Below, piece after piece: positions 7,294-16,500 of a stretch of DNA of 64,000 nt. The first letter of the stretch is position 1. Each line of letters starts with the position of its first letter. Under the pieces are notes generated by a model that saw only the letters and a program-made list of their open reading frames with translations, did not search any database and had not been told where the DNA came from. The stretch comes from Vibrio marinisediminis (GTDB taxonomy: Bacteria; Pseudomonadota; Gammaproteobacteria; Enterobacterales; Vibrionaceae). The stretch covers positions 124,001-188,000 of the forward strand of contig NZ_JACFYF010000007.1 of assembly GCF_014050145.1 (NCBI RefSeq), written 5' to 3'. Both the position numbers and the translations under genes were made by a program.

Positions 7294-10200
7294 ATGTCGA
7301 ACAAATTCAAAGGTGCAGTGGCTAAGTTTCGTGCTTTTCCACGAGCGGTTCGTTGGAGCACGTACGCGGTAAGTGCATATCTCTGTTATGCGGCTTTACT
7401 TGGGTTACTTGTACCTTATGTCGCCAAGCAGCAAATTCCCGAGCAAGTCTCAAAGCTAATTGAACGTCCAGTAACGTTAACAGATGTTACGATCAACCCT
7501 TTTACGCTCCAGTTTGATGTGCATCAATTTGCTATTTTAGAAGAGGCGAAACCGTTTGTTAGCTTCGAAAATGCGGGTGTTAAGCTAAATTTTTGGCAAT
7601 CCATTTTTAATGCCTCGCTTTCAATTGAATATATCCAACTTGATAAACCTTATGTAAACCTAGAGCGATTGAACAACCGTGAAGAACTGTTGTTTAACTT
7701 TAGTGATATGTTGGATGCGATAGCTCGCAATACTGCTTCAGTGGAAGAAACTGAGCCTAAAGCTGATGAAGTTGTTGATAGACATGCGCCATTATTCCCT
7801 GTATCGATCAAGCAAACTGCGTTAACCCAAGGTGAAGTTCGATTCTTTGATGGTGTGACAGGCACTCAACTTGCTTACCCAAATATCAATGTTACCTTGG
7901 GTGAATTTTCTACTCAAAGCTTACTGAGTGATGCTGACAAGAAGAACCAGTATAAGCTGAATATTACGGACGCTGATTCAGCCACTATTAAAATGGCTGG
8001 ACAAGTACAGTTAAAACCGCTTGAAGTTGTGGGTTCGGTTGATGTTGAGCGTATCCAATTGTCTCGTTTATGGGGATTTGTAGCCCAAGACATTATCGCA
8101 AAACTGACTTCTGGTGATGTGAACTTTTCGTCGAACTACCATATTCAACAATCAATTGGTGAAACGGAAGCAGATGATGCCATGAGTATCACAACCTCTA
8201 AGGGCATGTTCGCTGTTAATAATCTCAATTTTGACGTAAATGAGAAATCGGTCGTTTCTCTACCAAATTTCTCGGTCAATGATATTGCGACAGACGTAGA
8301 GGCTCAAACGGTCAATATCGCTTCGGTTACGTCTAAAGGGCTTAACGTTTCAGCTAAAGTGGATGGTGAAGGGGCTGATCTCGCTGCATTTTTTACACCT
8401 AAGTCATCGGTTGAAAAAGCGCCAGTGCAAGCCGGAGATGTAACTAAAAATACGACATCTGATACTCAATCAGATCAGAGCGTGGATAACCTCGCAGACG
8501 AAAAAGCACCGTCATGGCTGGTGACGCTAAATGGTATTGAGTTGAAAGACTATCAACTGAACGTTGAAGAAAAGGTCGTTACCAAGAAAGCTAATCAGTG
8601 GATTATTGCACCGATCAATATCACCACCAAACAAATAGTCAGTGATTTCTCTAAACCTATCGAATTTGATGTTTCGACTGCTGTTAATGGCAAAGGGGAC
8701 ATTAGTGTTGGTGGGCAAGCTGATGTGAAACAGCAGTCCGTACTCGCGAATATTGCAGTGAAGTCGTTAAAGCTGGCTCAGTTCCAACCTTACATAGCCA
8801 CAGCGGTTAATGCTACTTTAACCAATGGAGCATTGAATACTCAATTAAAACTGAGTGCGAATGCAGCAGGTGACGTCACCGTTAGCGGTGGAGCGAAAGT
8901 TGAACACCTCTCTATTCGTGACAACAAATTACGTAAACCATTCGTCAAATGGCGCTCGCTGGCTGTGAACAAGTTTAATTTTGATTTACAGAAATCAAAA
9001 CTCGATATTGATACTTTGAGCCTAAGCCAACCTTATGCACGAGTGGTGATCAATAAAGATCGTAGCACCAACATTGGTGATCTTGTTGTGGCTCAGCCAA
9101 CTAACACCAAAGTGAGCAGCACAAAAGCGAGCAGCAAGAGTAAAACCGCGAGCAATAAGCAAGAGAAACCATTTGCATTAAGTGTGCGTAAAATTGCTTT
9201 TAATAATGGTTCAGCATTTTTTGCTGACAACTCTTTGACGCCAAATTTCTCGTCGGGCATTGAGCAACTGAAAGGCGATATTGGGCATGTATCGAGTGTT
9301 CCAGGAACAAAAGCTACGGTTGATATCAGTGGCAACATTGACCGCTATGCACCAGTACAAGTGAAAGGCGAAATCAACCCATTGCTGGAACAGCCATATC
9401 TAGATTTGGATGTTATTTTCCAAAGTGTTGAACTAACGACGGTAAACCCATATTCAGGTACATACGCAGGCCACTATATTGATAGAGGTCAGCTATCTCT
9501 TTCACTAAATTATCAATTGGAAAATAACCAACTGAAGGGCTCTAATCACGTGGTGATTGACCAACTACAGTTGGGTAAAGCGAGTGAAAGTGATTTGGCG
9601 ACGGATCTTCCAATATCATTGGCGATTGCTCTGTTACAAGATAGCGACGGTGTCATTGATCTAGGCGTTGAGGTGTCAGGTGATGTCGATGATCCTGAAT
9701 TTAGCCTAGGTGCCGTGATTTGGAGTACGCTTTCGAACATCATTACTAAAGCCGTCACCGCGCCTTTTTCATTCATTGCTGGTCTTGCTGATTCAGATGA
9801 TGAGTTGAATGTTATTACATTTGAATTTGGTGCTAATACACTGACCCCTGAAGAGCAAGAAAAACTACAGACTCTTGGTTCTGCATTGGAAACTCGTCCT
9901 AAATTAACCTTGACGGTTGATGGTGCTGTCGATGCCGTGCAAGACAGTAAAGCATTGGCTTTGCAGCAGTTTAACCAATTACTGGCAGAAACTGCGAAAA
10001 CAACGGTGGTTCAACTGCCTGAAAACTTAAGCGCAAGTACGATGCCGACATCTGGGGTGTTATCTGACGCTTTGAAAGCGATTTACCAATCGGAATTTGG
10101 TGAAGATGCAGACACAGTTCGAGACGCCATTGAAGATGAGATGGATGAGAAAGGGCAGGAGTATACCGAGAGTGATCTCGATCAGCGTTGGCACATCGCG

Positions 10201-10398
10201 CTTTACAATTTAGTGTTGAATAAGCAAGAGGTGGATGAAGGTAAGTTGGGACAACTTGCTCAACAGCGCGCTAAAACCGTTAAAGCGTATTTAGTTGATG
10301 CGGTAAATGTAGACGCGTCACGGGTATTCTTACTTGATAGCCGATTTGATATTGAGCAAGACTCAAGTAGCGTATTACTCTCACTAGAAGCGAAGTAA
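7294..10398 (+). CDS. DUF748 (AsmA-like) envelope protein
   Basis: A 1034-aa protein. One N-terminal membrane segment (about residues 20-44) is followed by a very long, beta-rich periplasmic region of AsmA/DUF748 type: repeated strands with patterns such as QLDKPYVNLERL and LSLSQPYARVVINKD. It resembles the YhdP/AsmA group proposed to bridge inner and outer membranes for lipid traffic. Low-complexity Ser/Lys linkers occur near residues 605-625. After about residue 845 a segment (FEFGANTLTPEEQEKL, then QQRAKTVKAYL near the end) resembles a split OmpA-like domain. The ATG start has TAGGAG about 13 bases upstream. A terminator follows. Confidence 0.85.
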   Translation: MSNKFKGAVAKFRAFPRAVRWSTYAVSAYLCYAALLGLLVPYVAKQQIPEQVSKLIERPVTLTDVTINPFTLQFDVHQFAILEEAKPFVSFENAGVKLNFWQSIFNASLSIEYIQLDKPYVNLERLNNREELLFNFSDMLDAIARNTASVEETEPKADEVVDRHAPLFPVSIKQTALTQGEVRFFDGVTGTQLAYPNINVTLGEFSTQSLLSDADKKNQYKLNITDADSATIKMAGQVQLKPLEVVGSVDVERIQLSRLWGFVAQDIIAKLTSGDVNFSSNYHIQQSIGETEADDAMSITTSKGMFAVNNLNFDVNEKSVVSLPNFSVNDIATDVEAQTVNIASVTSKGLNVSAKVDGEGADLAAFFTPKSSVEKAPVQAGDVTKNTTSDTQSDQSVDNLADEKAPSWLVTLNGIELKDYQLNVEEKVVTKKANQWIIAPINITTKQIVSDFSKPIEFDVSTAVNGKGDISVGGQADVKQQSVLANIAVKSLKLAQFQPYIATAVNATLTNGALNTQLKLSANAAGDVTVSGGAKVEHLSIRDNKLRKPFVKWRSLAVNKFNFDLQKSKLDIDTLSLSQPYARVVINKDRSTNIGDLVVAQPTNTKVSSTKASSKSKTASNKQEKPFALSVRKIAFNNGSAFFADNSLTPNFSSGIEQLKGDIGHVSSVPGTKATVDISGNIDRYAPVQVKGEINPLLEQPYLDLDVIFQSVELTTVNPYSGTYAGHYIDRGQLSLSLNYQLENNQLKGSNHVVIDQLQLGKASESDLATDLPISLAIALLQDSDGVIDLGVEVSGDVDDPEFSLGAVIWSTLSNIITKAVTAPFSFIAGLADSDDELNVITFEFGANTLTPEEQEKLQTLGSALETRPKLTLTVDGAVDAVQDSKALALQQFNQLLAETAKTTVVQLPENLSASTMPTSGVLSDALKAIYQSEFGEDADTVRDAIEDEMDEKGQEYTESDLDQRWHIALYNLVLNKQEVDEGKLGQLAQQRAKTVKAYLVDAVNVDASRVFLLDSRFDIEQDSSSVLLSLEAK

Positions 10399-10433
10399 CA
10401 GCAGATCTAATCGACGAACGATAAATATGAAAT

Positions 10434-10464
10434 GGCGCTCCGGGAAACTTGGGCGCCTTTTTTT
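10434..10464 (+). terminator. Rho-independent terminator after the DUF748 gene
   Basis: GGCGC / GCGCC stem (10434-10438 with 10453-10457) with partial inner pairing, immediately followed by seven T. Confidence 0.8.
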
Positions 10465-10556
10465 ATCGATGGTTTTTAGCTCGATAACATAATTGATAAC
10501 CCTGTTCGCACTATTTGACGATATTACAGCCATAGCAGAAATGGAGTCTAATTTTG

Positions 10557-10591
10557 AAGAGTAACCATGTATTGGATGATATGTTACTCTT
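10557..10591. repeat. 9-bp inverted repeat upstream of the acetyltransferase
   Basis: AAGAGTAAC (10557-10565) and GTTACTCTT (10583-10591) are perfect inverted arms separated by 17 bases, in the 257-base non-coding stretch after the terminator. No T-run follows. It could be an operator or an mRNA leader structure; nothing else is recognisable here. Confidence 0.4.
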
Positions 10592-10721
10592 AATCATCAG
10601 CGCCACTACAACCACATTATTATGAAACGAATCCCTTTATTAAATCAGCCGCAAATCCATTGACTGTTCTAATGTTTAATTTGAGTTTTTCCACTATTTA
10701 TACATTAGTCAGAGATTGAAC

Positions 10722-11357
10722 ATGCAAGAAAAACACTGGTCAAAATTTCAGTTACTTCATGAAGTTGTCACCAACGCTAACATTCATGTCAAAGGAACAC
10801 ATAGTTACTACAGTGATTGCTGGGATAAGGGTTTTGAAGAGTCTGTAGTGAGGTATTTACACGGTGATAAGATCAGCCGTCAATGGCAACCTCGCTGGGA
10901 TATCGATAAGTTATTCATTGGCGATTATGTCTGCATAGGAGCAGAAGTTGTTATCTTAATGGGGGGCAATCATACCCATAGAGCAGATTGGTTTTGTCTT
11001 TATCCGTTTATGGAAAACATCGAACAAGCCTATGTTGGCAAAGGTGATACCCACATCGGAGATGGGTCTTGGTTGGGAATGAGGGCAATGATAATGCCCG
11101 GCGTCACTATCGGGGAAGGTGCAATTGTCGCGGCGAATAGTGTGGTGACCAAAGATGTCGAGCCTTATAGTGTAGTTGCTGGTTCCCCAGCAAAACGGCT
11201 GAAATACCGTTTTGAACCTTCCGTAATCGAAGCGTTACTCTCATTTAAGGTTTATGATTGGTCTGCTGAAAAATTTGAAGCGCTAAAACCACTTCTGTGT
11301 AGCTCTAATTTTGAAGCGTTAAGCCAAGCCGTTGCTTTGTACGATTCCGCCAAATAG
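10722..11357 (+). CDS. CatB/Vat-like O-acetyltransferase (left-handed beta-helix)
   Basis: A 211-aa protein of the xenobiotic acetyltransferase family (CatB, Vat), which transfers acetyl from acetyl-CoA to a hydroxyl group. The motif GNHTHRADWF..YPF (about 85-103) contains the family catalytic His. Hexapeptide repeats follow (IGDGSWLGMRAMIMPGVTIG, then GAIVAANSVVTKDV) and the C-terminal VVAGSPAKRLKYRF. Length matches the 205-215 aa family norm. ATG at 10722 is preferred over TTG at 10716; AGAG lies 7 bases upstream. The substrate may be chloramphenicol, a streptogramin or an ordinary cell metabolite; sequence reading cannot decide. Confidence 0.85.
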   Translation: MQEKHWSKFQLLHEVVTNANIHVKGTHSYYSDCWDKGFEESVVRYLHGDKISRQWQPRWDIDKLFIGDYVCIGAEVVILMGGNHTHRADWFCLYPFMENIEQAYVGKGDTHIGDGSWLGMRAMIMPGVTIGEGAIVAANSVVTKDVEPYSVVAGSPAKRLKYRFEPSVIEALLSFKVYDWSAEKFEALKPLLCSSNFEALSQAVALYDSAK

Positions 11358-11376
11358 CGTGTAAATGTCGCCATCG

Positions 11377-11408
11377 ATAGCGTCGCTCATTAGTCGACGC
11401 TATTTTTC
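11377..11408 (+). terminator. Rho-independent terminator
   Basis: A perfect 9-bp stem (ATAGCGTCG at 11377-11385, CGACGCTAT at 11395-11403) followed by TTTTC, just after the acetyltransferase gene. Confidence 0.8.
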
Positions 11409-11459
11409 AACGTGTGGATCTTTTTAACGCATGAACATTTTTATGCCGATGAGAAAATA

Positions 11460-12305
11460 ATGAAACTGACAGCTTTAGTGGACAATTCACGGTTAGCGAA
11501 TAGAACGGATCTTACCGTAGAGCGAGGGTTGTCTTTGCACATGGAAACCATGGGGCAGAGTATTCTCTTTGATACTGGCAGTAGCCAAGCCTTCTGCGAC
11601 AACGCAAAATTACTCGATATTTCTATTGAAGGTGTCGATGCAGTAGTGATATCGCATCGACACCATGATCATTGTAACGGTACTGCTCATTTCATCGTTC
11701 GTAATTCCAAAGCGCAGGTCTATTTTAAGCAATGTGAAGACAATGAATATTGTTTTAAGGCTTTTGGTTTTGAAAGCAATGTGGGTATTGAGAAGAGTCT
11801 GTTCAGTAAGATGAGTTCCCGATTGACGTTGGTTAACGGTATAACTGAAATTCGTCCAAATATATTTATTGTCACTGACATAAAGCAACGATTTGCCCAG
11901 CCCAAGGGTAACAAGTATCTGTTTACTCATTCAAAGCACGGTTATAAACCCGATAGATTTGATCATGAATTAATGCTGGTGGTCAAAGAAGAGGATGGGC
12001 TGATCGTGTTTACTGGTTGTGCTCATAGTGGTGTTCTTAATATGGTTGAGACGGCTATTGGGCTATTTCCGAATACGAGAATCAAAGCCGTTGTTGGCGG
12101 CTTCCATTTGGTAGGTCTACCGCTATTTAATAGTATTGGCGGTACCAAAGCGGAAATAAAGCAGTTAGCTCACACACTACTGGAGTACCCAATTGATAAG
12201 CTTTACACCGGGCACTGCACGGGAATGAAAGCTTATGGGATCCTCAAAGAAGTACTGGGCGAGCGTTTAGATCATCTACCTACGGGACGTAGTGTCGTGA
12301 TTTAG
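11460..12305 (+). CDS. MBL-fold metallo-hydrolase
   Basis: A 281-aa metallo-beta-lactamase-fold enzyme. The metal-binding signature is SHRHHDHCNG (HxHxDH, about residues 63-72). Later His ligands sit in GCAHSG (about 184-189), GGFHL (about 215) and YTGHCTG (about 253). The arrangement fits the subgroup annotated as 7,8-dihydropterin-6-methyl-aminobenzene-phosphate synthase-like hydrolases, whose bacterial substrates are unknown. A longer reading from GTG at 11412 exists, but ATG at 11460 (MKLTALVDN) matches the usual family N-terminus. It sits between terminators at 11377-11408 and the next gene. Confidence 0.85.
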   Translation: MKLTALVDNSRLANRTDLTVERGLSLHMETMGQSILFDTGSSQAFCDNAKLLDISIEGVDAVVISHRHHDHCNGTAHFIVRNSKAQVYFKQCEDNEYCFKAFGFESNVGIEKSLFSKMSSRLTLVNGITEIRPNIFIVTDIKQRFAQPKGNKYLFTHSKHGYKPDRFDHELMLVVKEEDGLIVFTGCAHSGVLNMVETAIGLFPNTRIKAVVGGFHLVGLPLFNSIGGTKAEIKQLAHTLLEYPIDKLYTGHCTGMKAYGILKEVLGERLDHLPTGRSVVI

Positions 12306-12368
12306 TCGCATTAAGATTGCAATGAGTAAGTTGTAGCTTAGCGCAAGGAAAGAAATTAAGGGACAATT

Positions 12369-12656
12369 ATGCTAGGAAAGCACCAAAAACCATATGAAGA
12401 TTTTTATCATTCGACTCATGAGAATGAGCACTTAGATAGCAAAACTGAGTTGTTAGTAGGCTTGTCTGCTGCAATGGCGATGAATTGCTTACCTTGTACT
12501 CGCTACTATCTCCTTCAAGCAGGAAAAGCGGGAATAACAAAAGGTGAAATATCCGACGTCACCGCTAAAGTTATGGCAGTTGCGGCGGGTCAAAAGAAGC
12601 TGCAAATGCAAGAAGTGCTACAAAAATACAGTATTAACCTTGATGACTTTGAGTAA
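12369..12656 (+). CDS. Carboxymuconolactone decarboxylase / AhpD-like protein
   Basis: A 95-aa helical protein with a CxxC pair in NCLPCTRYY (about residues 38-46), typical of the AhpD-like branch of the carboxymuconolactone decarboxylase superfamily, which handles thiol-disulfide or peroxide chemistry. In AhpD the pair is followed by His (CxxCxxxH); here that position is Tyr, so peroxidase activity may be altered. AGGGA stands upstream of the ATG. The 63-base gap after the MBL-fold gene would allow cotranscription. Confidence 0.8.
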   Translation: MLGKHQKPYEDFYHSTHENEHLDSKTELLVGLSAAMAMNCLPCTRYYLLQAGKAGITKGEISDVTAKVMAVAAGQKKLQMQEVLQKYSINLDDFE

Positions 12657-12807
12657 CAAGTGCATTTGAGTTTATGCTAATCGCTAAGCCAGTTATGACA
12701 ACAAAGAGTGCTTCAAAGTACTCTATGGCTAATTTTCGTTGAACTGTTGCTAATTGTCACTGGCTAAGGATAATGTCGGACTCTTTGTTCCCAGAGTGCT
12801 TTGTATA

Positions 12808-13497
12808 ATGCGCCTAGATAAATTTGTCTGTAAAAGTACCGAATTGACGAAACCAGAAGCGATTGAGCAAATTCGTGCCGGAGACGTGAGTGTCAATGGG
12901 TGTATCATCACGGATGAAGCCACACAAGTGCATGAAAATAATGCCATCCTACTCAATGGTTCTAGGCTAAAAACGCGCGATTTTCGTTATATCCTCATGC
13001 ACAAACCTGCTGGAACGATATGTTCAAATAAAGACGAATTGTATCCATCCCTGTTCAATTATTTAGAGATTGAGAATGTCTCTGAGCTGCATATTGCGGG
13101 GCGTTTAGATGCCGATACTACTGGTATGGTATTGATCACTGATGACGGACGCTGGTCGTTTAACATCACCAGACCGACTCAAAAATGCAGTAAAGTTTAT
13201 CGAGTAGGCTTATCTCGAGACATTGGTGAAGATGTAGCAGCAAAGTTCGAGCACGGCATTGCTTTACAGGGGGAGCTGCAATTGACTCTACCTGCGCAAT
13301 TAGAAGTTATCAGTGCTAAAGAGGTTCTATTAACCATTACTGAAGGTAAGTTTCATCAGGTTAAACGTATGTTTGCTGCGGTAGGTAACCGAGTGGTTTC
13401 ACTTCATCGTGAAGCTATCGGTGACGTAAACTTAGATTTAGACGTTGGTCAATGGCGCTATTTAACCAACGATGAAGTCCAGTCGTTTAACCGTTAA
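12808..13497 (+). CDS. rsuA: 16S rRNA pseudouridine(516) synthase RsuA
   Basis: A 229-aa pseudouridine synthase of the RsuA/RluB/E/F family. It has an N-terminal S4-like RNA-binding domain (MRLDKFVCKSTELT.. to about residue 60) and a catalytic domain with the Asp motif GRLDADTTGMVLITDDG (about 110-126). GKFHQVKRMFAAVGNRV is also diagnostic. Length equals that of E. coli RsuA (231 aa). ATG at 12808 begins the conserved MRLDKF; a frame open from 12754 would add 18 unusual residues. The ATG lies inside a TATAATG sequence resembling a -10 element, and no strong ribosome binding site is seen. A strong terminator follows. Confidence 0.9.
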   Translation: MRLDKFVCKSTELTKPEAIEQIRAGDVSVNGCIITDEATQVHENNAILLNGSRLKTRDFRYILMHKPAGTICSNKDELYPSLFNYLEIENVSELHIAGRLDADTTGMVLITDDGRWSFNITRPTQKCSKVYRVGLSRDIGEDVAAKFEHGIALQGELQLTLPAQLEVISAKEVLLTITEGKFHQVKRMFAAVGNRVVSLHREAIGDVNLDLDVGQWRYLTNDEVQSFNR

Positions 13498-13526
13498 AAG
13501 GGCTAAGCATAAGAATCTATAAACAA

Positions 13527-13564
13527 AAAGGGCGGTGTTCTGAATAAGTACGCCGCCCTTTGTT
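13527..13564. terminator. Bidirectional terminator
   Basis: A 9-bp stem AAAGGGCGG (13527-13535) / CCGCCCTTT (13553-13561), flanked by A and T runs, between convergent rsuA and the formate dehydrogenase gene. Confidence 0.85.
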
Positions 13565-13587
13565 CATTTATAGCTAGCGTATAATCG

Positions 13588-16500
13588 CTAGACCGTTACT
13601 GTATTACAAACCTCAATTTTTACCGCAGCCACCTTGAATTCAGGGATTTTGGCATGAGGGTCCGTCGCAGTTGTGGTTAAACGGTTAACTGGAGACTCGA
13701 CGAAGTGGAAGGGGATAAATACCACCCCTTGTTGCATTCGCTTGGTTACAAAGGCATCAATTTCAATGCTGCCTCGACGCGTAGAAACTTGCAGACGTTG
13801 ACCATTGCTGATACCCAACGCTTCAGCATCTTCGACGCTGATCATCGCTCTTGGTCCTGCAAGATTATCCAAACCTTTTGTTTTACGTGTCATTGTGCCA
13901 GTGTGGAATTGTTCCAACACACGACCCGTTGTGAGTACAAGAGGATATTCGTCATCCGGCAACTCGGCGGCGTATCGAAATGGCACACCTACCATCTGTC
14001 CTTTACCTCGAGTAAATTGAGTTTGGTGCATGATGCGAGTGCCGTTTGGGTTATTCTTGTTACTTGGCCATTGTACGCCGTCGGGTGTGATGTTCTCCCA
14101 ACGTAGTCCGACGTATTGTGGTGTTACGCGGGCTATTTCACTAGTGATGTCAGCGACAGTTTGATAATGCCAATCGCTACCCATGGCATTGGCGATCTCT
14201 TGAATAATTCGCCAATCTTCTTTTGCCTCTCCTGGTGCATTGACCACCTTATTAACACGCTGCACTCGACGTTCAGTATTGGTAAAGTGCCCCGACTTTT
14301 CAGCAAATGAACAAGAGGGAAGTACCACATCGGCGTATTGAGCGGTCTCTGTTAGGAAGATGTCTTGAACGACTAAAAAGTCTAAAGTTTCAAGCCCTTC
14401 AATTACGTGCGCTTGGTTCGGGTCACTAAGTACAGGGTTTTCGCCCATAATGTACAAGCCGCGAACGTCGCGATGACACGCTGCGTCGATGATTTCTGTT
14501 AGTGTCAGACCTTGCTCGGCTGGTAAGTCAGGCGCATCCCATTCAATCGCAAATTTCTGGCGCACAATCGGGTTATAAACCTTTTGGTAGCCTGGGTAGC
14601 TGTTAGGCAGTGCACCCATGTCACACGCACCTTGTACATTTGATTGACCGCGTAGCGGGTTAATACCGCCGCCTTCAATACCAATGTTGCCACACAATAA
14701 TTGCAGGTTCGCGATAGAACGTACGTTGTCGTGTCCGGTGGTGTGCTGCGTGATACCCATCGAGTAGTACACTGCAGTACGTTTTGCCGTACCAATCATG
14801 CGTGCCATGGCGAAAATGTCATCGGCTTTCACACCTGTCACTAATTCGACTTTATCCAAGCTGTATGCAGGTGACATAACTTCTTGTAATAACGTATCAA
14901 ATCCGTCCACGCGCTCTTCAATGTATTCTTGATCGTACCAACCATTTTTAATGATTTGCTGCATGATGCCGTTTAACAGCATCACATCTGTTCCCGGACG
15001 GTGCGCTAAGTACAACTCAGCGTGGTCAGCAATATCGACACGTTTTGGGTCCGCAACCACTAAACGAGCACCGTGATGTCGAATTGCTTGTTTGATATGT
15101 GATGCAATGATTGGGTGCGCTGAAGTCGTATCCGAACCAATAATAAAGATCACATCTGAGTGCTTAATGCTCGGGATATCGTTGGTCATTGCACCGCTGC
15201 CTAGCGAGGCTTCTAAGCCAGTAACACTTGATGCGTGGCATAGTCGAGCACAATGATCGACGTTGTTGGTACCCAACTCACGACGAATGAACTTCTGGAA
15301 AGCGTAATTGTCTTCGTTAGTTGTTTTTGCCGAAGAAAAACCCGCCAGAGCGTTGCTGCCGAAGTCTTGCTTAATACTGGTAAACTTAGACGCAATCAAC
15401 TGGATTGCCTCATCCCAACTTGCGGGTTGTAACCAGCCATCTTTACGAATTAGCGGGGTAGTTAGTCGTTCGTCACTGTTCACAAAGTCAAAGCCAAAGC
15501 GTCCTTTAACACATAACATGCCTTGGTTTACTGGCGAATCACCGCCTTTGACATAGCGAATGGTATTGCTTGCTTCATCCACCATCATGGTCAATTTACA
15601 GCCTACACCACAGTAAGTGCAGATAGTGTCGACCGCGCGTAATTGTTCTTCTCGACCTTGCGAACGGTCGCGGCTGTCGACCATAGCACCGGTTGGACAG
15701 GCTTGGACACAGGCACCACATTGTACGCAGTTTGAATCCCCCATTAGGGTGAAACAATCTGGTTTTGTGCCTTTATTTTGCGAGCTAAAGCGCGGGCGAT
15801 CGTCTGGTCGTAGAGCAGGACGTCCTTTCATATCATAACTGAAGCTTAAAACGCCGTGTACGGCTTGTTCCCGACAAGCTTGGATGCATTGCCCACAACT
15901 GATACATCGGTTCGCATCAAATTCAATGAACTCTGAGCTGCGGTCCACTTCGAATTTATGGCGCGTATCTTTCGCTCGTAGCCCAAGCCAATCTTGATGG
16001 TCAATCACATTTGCAGAAGTGATGTTTAATGAAGAATCAAACTTCTGTTCAGCTTCGTATTCGGTAGAGTAGTCACGCAGTGAGCAGTCAGTATTTGCCT
16101 GACAGCCACACTCCAAACAACGAGCGGCTTCTCTTATTGCTTCTTCGTTATCAAAGCCCAACTCAACTTCAGCAAAGCTTTGCTCTCGTTGTTGTGGCGT
16201 CAATTCCGGCATGATAGAGCGTGTGACTTTAAGAATATTTTCAAAATGGAGAGGGTCCACTTGAGATAGTTTCTTCTCTTTACGTGAGTTAAATGCCGGC
16301 TTTGGCATTGCGTCCATGTCACCATTAAGGAATAAATCAATCGCTTTTGCGGCTACTCGTCCGTCACCCACAGCTTCAACTGCCGTTGCTGGACCGCGGC
16401 GGAAATCACCAATACTGAAAATGTTGCCAGTACCAGTGTGCATGGTTAGATCGTTGGAATCTGAAGTATTCCAGCGAGTGAGGGGGATAGATAACGAATC

